Shown one piece after another: positions 7,795 to 10,113 of a DNA stretch of 10,113 nucleotides. Within the stretch, counting starts at the first letter, position 1; each line of letters begins with the position of its first letter. The position numbers and the translations under genes are program-made. This DNA is from Dichomitus squalens LYAD-421 SS1 (Eukaryota > Basidiomycota > Agaricomycetes > Polyporales > Polyporaceae). The stretch lies in contig NW_006766951.1 in assembly GCF_000275845.1 (NCBI RefSeq), positions 1 through 10,113 on the forward strand, in the 5' to 3' direction. The notes beneath the pieces were generated by a model. It was not told where the DNA came from. It was given only the letters and a program-made list of their open reading frames with translations, and did not search any database.

Positions 7795-8139
7795 CTAATG
7801 CCCGGAGCGTTCATAAACAACAATGAGCTCCCTCACCGTGTCGTGGGCGCAATCGCATCCTTCTCTCCGAGCTTCATGGGGACACGAGAGGTGCACTTTG
7901 CATTGCGGGCGCGGCATTAAGAACATACAGTGTCTGTAGTGGGCTTGGTTGAATGTAACGTGCCCACAACATTTCATGATCGCGCACATACCCTTCAATC
8001 GGATAGGATAGCCGTCCAATGGGAAGGGACAAATGGTAGAGAGATGTGGTAGCTGTTGACAGCTCCTTCCTTCTTGCACGGAAATCATATCAGCGGCTGC
8101 CCGTCCCCTCGTGGGGCGCGTTTGACTTAGCTCAGACAT
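7795..8139 (-). CDS. Small Cys/His-rich protein with CGH motif, hypothetical
   Basis: This is a 114-codon frame. Its second half is dense in possible metal ligands: C52, C57-C58-G-H60, H67, H70-C71, C80, H83, C86-P-H88, C95-x-C97 and H99, counted from the ATG at 8139. The arrangement CGH ... HC ... C ... CPHE ... CDC resembles short CGH-containing Cys-rich proteins that I associate with Agaricomycetes and other fungi, which lack an assigned function. The family link is from memory and unverified. The first 50 residues show no such pattern, so the ATG at 7989 (MCAIMKCCGH, giving 64 residues) may be the true start; a GTATGT overlaps that codon. There is no signal peptide or membrane segment, and it lies on the same strand as the HET gene, about 1 kb upstream. 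It may be partial, because the usual further C-terminal cysteines are absent. Confidence 0.3.
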   Translation of the reverse strand: MSELSQTRPTRGRAAADMISVQEGRSCQQLPHLSTICPFPLDGYPIRLKGMCAIMKCCGHVTFNQAHYRHCMFLMPRPQCKVHLSCPHEARREGCDCAHDTVRELIVVYERSGH

Positions 8140-8435
8140 CTCCCACCTTCCGTCGGGGGTGTCGACTCGAGGGACATTGCAGGAATCGCACTTAGGGTGT
8201 CCTCAAATAGTCAATTCCACCATGAGCAGGACCTTCCGGTTGTGCAGCACATCAAACACGGATATTCATTCATGAACGCACCACGTACTTGGGCGGATGA
8301 GGAGTCGGGGGTTGACGACGTACACACTAGATTCCTGAACCGGATTCAAGTTGAGCCCCGGGGTGTATGATCGGCTTGCTGGATGGGCAGAGCCATGTTG
8401 GGACACGCAGTGCAGTAAATACGGAAGGCTAGACA
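8140..8435. other. Spacer without recognisable gene
   Basis: I see no conserved motif, repeat copy or convincing splice chain. A minus-strand frame at 8266-8511 has no recognisable content. Confidence 0.4.
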
Positions 8436-9131
8436 TTGTTCGTGTCGGCGAGAAGCAAGAAGTGCCGGGAAGGATGCGTGGTGTCACATGGTGACTGGAA
8501 GTACTCGTCACGCCATCACCAACCGCGCTCAGGCTCTCTTCGATGCCCGTTGCTGCTCGTTCCTCTGACGCGGCTCAGGTCAACTCGAGCTAGCTACCCC
8601 GGTCAAACACCAGGCATGCGAGGCCTCGCATTGCTTCTGCCTGCTAGAGTCATATTCCGTTTGTCAGCCCGCCATATCATCTCCGTCGCAGTGCCCTCTC
8701 TATCTCTGCACTCCTCAGCACTGCAATCCGCCCTCGCTCTCATTATGCTTTTACTCCCCGTTCTGTCAGCAACCTGGGACACCTGCACGAGACTTGTCGA
8801 CGGCAACTTCACTCTGGCGACCACGTACTGTTGGCTGCGGGCAACCCTTCTGTTACGGTTCCCCTCCCTCACTCGACGGCCCTCTCATCCCAATCATCGC
8901 TATCAGTCATTCCCGCCGGCTTTGGCCTCACCATCGTCAGGTCGCGCCTGCCCATTGGAGAGTCATCCGGATTACGACGTCCCGACGGTCAGGACAGTTT
9001 TGATGCATATCGGGTCCTCTGGGAAGGGGTTCATATATGCGAGTCTGTGGGTCTTCCTTCATCGCTCCCATATTTCTGTGCTGCCGGATTGGTGGTATCG
9101 TGATCAAGGGCAACTGATGGTACCTTTCTGA
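8436..9131 (+). CDS. Hypothetical ORF, 231 codons, unrecognised
   Basis: This is the longest frame outside the HET gene. The predicted product begins with a short basic, Cys-containing segment. Its middle part is hydrophobic, with leucine-rich stretches near residues 100-115 (ALALIMLLLPVL) and 135-142, and the rest is Ser/Pro/Arg-rich. I recognise no domain. Two other plus-strand frames overlapping 8794-9103 are also open, so the region is simply poor in stop codons. The acceptor-like CTCTGACGCGGCTCAG ends near 8580 and CACCATCGTCAG near 8940, so a split gene is possible, but I cannot assemble a convincing one. The frame may be spurious. Confidence 0.15.
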   Translation: MFVSARSKKCREGCVVSHGDWKYSSRHHQPRSGSLRCPLLLVPLTRLRSTRASYPGQTPGMRGLALLLPARVIFRLSARHIISVAVPSLSLHSSALQSALALIMLLLPVLSATWDTCTRLVDGNFTLATTYCWLRATLLLRFPSLTRRPSHPNHRYQSFPPALASPSSGRACPLESHPDYDVPTVRTVLMHIGSSGKGFIYASLWVFLHRSHISVLPDWWYRDQGQLMVPF

Positions 9132-9196
9132 GAGGGAGCAGTTGCCTATGAGGTGCGTCGCGCACAGTCTTTCATGGGCGTACCTCCGGACCTGAT

Positions 9197-9597
9197 GTCG
9201 GCGGTGGGATATCACGTCCATTTCGTCGCCGTTTTATGCGGGGATGATTGTGCTGTACATGTTCCCCGTCCGAGTCGCTTGTGATGACCGTCTCGTATAC
9301 ATGTATATACCTCGAGCCACGTCTACAATGCACGCGGTAGAGTCTATGCACTAGAGTGCCCCACCTACACCCCAAGATCCGATTGAGCTTCGTCGATCGA
9401 GGCCATAACCTGAGGCGCAAAATCAACAATGATACCTTTCGCGTTGTCATACGAATCCCCATTCGTCCCTGTGACGCGCGATGGTCACGGAGACTACGAG
9501 AACAACGAAACTATATATGAGGCAAAGGTGTTGGAACGCGACACTACCAATATGAATACATACAGCACAACGGAAACGATGTCCACCGAGAAAATGT
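9197..9597 (+). repeat. Direct repeat copy B
   Basis: This is the second copy of the segment of about 0.4 kb next to the HET gene (3788-4209), in the same orientation, including the identical 51-bp block at 9262-9312. Homology ends at AAAATGT (9597). Where copy A continues into the HET 3' end, copy B is followed after six bases by TGTAGCGCC, the start of an LTR-like sequence. No HET C-terminal coding sequence is found to its right within the window. Confidence 0.85.
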
Positions 9598-9603
9598 CCA
9601 TGC

Positions 9604-10113
9604 TGTAGCGCCCGCGTCGCGCGCTACTTCTCTTCTCTCCCTTCGTACCTGATCGACTCCGTGCTTCGGGATTGTCTCTCCTCGATCTCTCAGCTTCTCT
9701 TATCTCACTCGTATCTAGCCCGAGTCTTCCCGAACCTTAGAGCTGTTATAGCGCCCATGAACCGTATATAAACCCAGATCTGTATGTACAAACTCCAGCG
9801 TTCAATCGAGATACTCATACCCTGTCTATCCCTCGAGCGAACCTCTCTCCCTCTCGTGACGCGCCACCTACCCCTTCGGGCCAGCGAGCGCGTCATATTT
9901 TTGACAGCTAGTCTCTCGACAACAACCATCTCTCACTCTCGTCTCTATCTCTCTCTCTTCCTCGTCGACTGGGCCTCCTCCGAGTCTGATCAACTCGGGA
10001 CTCCTTTCGACGACCTATATCGCACGTTTCTATTCTCTCTCTTTCTGTTAGCTAACATATTTCGAAAACCCAGACATGTCTATTAGATACAACCTCAGAC
10101 GTCGCCCGCCGGG
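9604..10113 (+). mobile_element. LTR-like sequence, truncated by the window end
   Basis: It starts with TGTAGCGCC, resembling the TG-beginning termini of fungal Ty3/Gypsy LTRs, within an inverted pair GTAGCGC/GCGCTAC (9605-9611, 9621-9627). The interior is strongly pyrimidine-rich (CTCTCT runs at 9628-9720 and 9835-9970), with a TATATAAA box at 9765-9772 and a CTCTCTCTCTTCCTC-type leader after it. A perfect 12-bp palindrome TGTTAGCTAACA lies at 10046-10057. The start coincides with the abrupt loss of homology between repeat copies A and B, as expected for an insertion. No CA terminus, primer-binding site, target duplication or gag/pol is visible, so a TATA promoter with a pyrimidine-rich leader of a gene to the right remains possible. 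Confidence 0.4.
9765..9772 (+). promoter_or_regulatory. TATA box (TATATAAA)
   Basis: It is the only clean TATA box with a suitable downstream context in the window. A pyrimidine-rich region follows, with CA/TC initiator-like words around 9795-9810. It would drive rightward transcription from the LTR-like sequence or of a gene beyond the window. Confidence 0.4.

Noticed and set aside
9172..9462. Minus-strand ORF of 96 codons inside repeat B
   Set aside because: The frame is not conserved in repeat copy A, where indels break it, so it is not under protein-coding constraint.
3788..9597. The two direct repeats as the two LTRs of one retrotransposon enclosing the HET gene
   Set aside because: The repeat ends are not TG...CA, no primer-binding site or gag/pol lies between them, and the HET gene is an ordinary intron-bearing host gene.

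Overview
The window reads as nuclear DNA of a mushroom-forming basidiomycete (Agaricomycetes), probably of the polypore type. The reasons are one long, well-conserved HET-domain gene of the kind strongly expanded in those fungi, several short spliceosomal introns of fungal form (GTRAGT donor, CTGAC branch point, YAG acceptor, about 55-90 nt), and repeat-rich, gene-poor surroundings. There are no bacterial operon features, and I recognise no rRNA, tRNA or CRISPR array.

Layout. 1-660: nothing recognisable. 661-1359: a patch of coding-like composition, then two adjacent consensus introns on the + strand that keep one short frame open (relic or tiny gene). 1584-2066: an unrecognised 160-codon ORF. 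2291-3039: a weak two-exon candidate on the + strand. Splicing it brings two cysteine clusters together into a C-x2-C-x6-C ... C-x2-C-x5-C pattern. 3217-3478: the left arm of a diverged inverted repeat. 3788-4209: copy A of a direct repeat of about 0.4 kb. 4244-6765 (- strand): the HET gene, the only gene called with high confidence. Its leader lies to about 7220 and holds a 5' UTR intron and the right arm of the inverted repeat. 7795-8139 (- strand): a small Cys/His-rich ORF with a CGH motif. 8436-9131: an unrecognised ORF. 9197-9597: copy B of the direct repeat. 9604-end: a pyrimidine-rich, TATA-containing sequence that looks like the start of an LTR and runs off the window.

How the parts relate. 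The most interesting signal is that both flanks of the HET gene exist a second time in the window without a second HET coding region. Its upstream region is repeated inverted at 3217-3478. The sequence just past its stop codon is repeated directly at 9197-9597, where it meets the LTR-like sequence. This fits a history of HET duplication, rearrangement and paralogue loss in a transposon-rich accessory region. It could equally be a dispersed repeat family that happens to sit beside HET genes. Everything outside the HET gene and the repeats is low confidence, because no homology search was possible.
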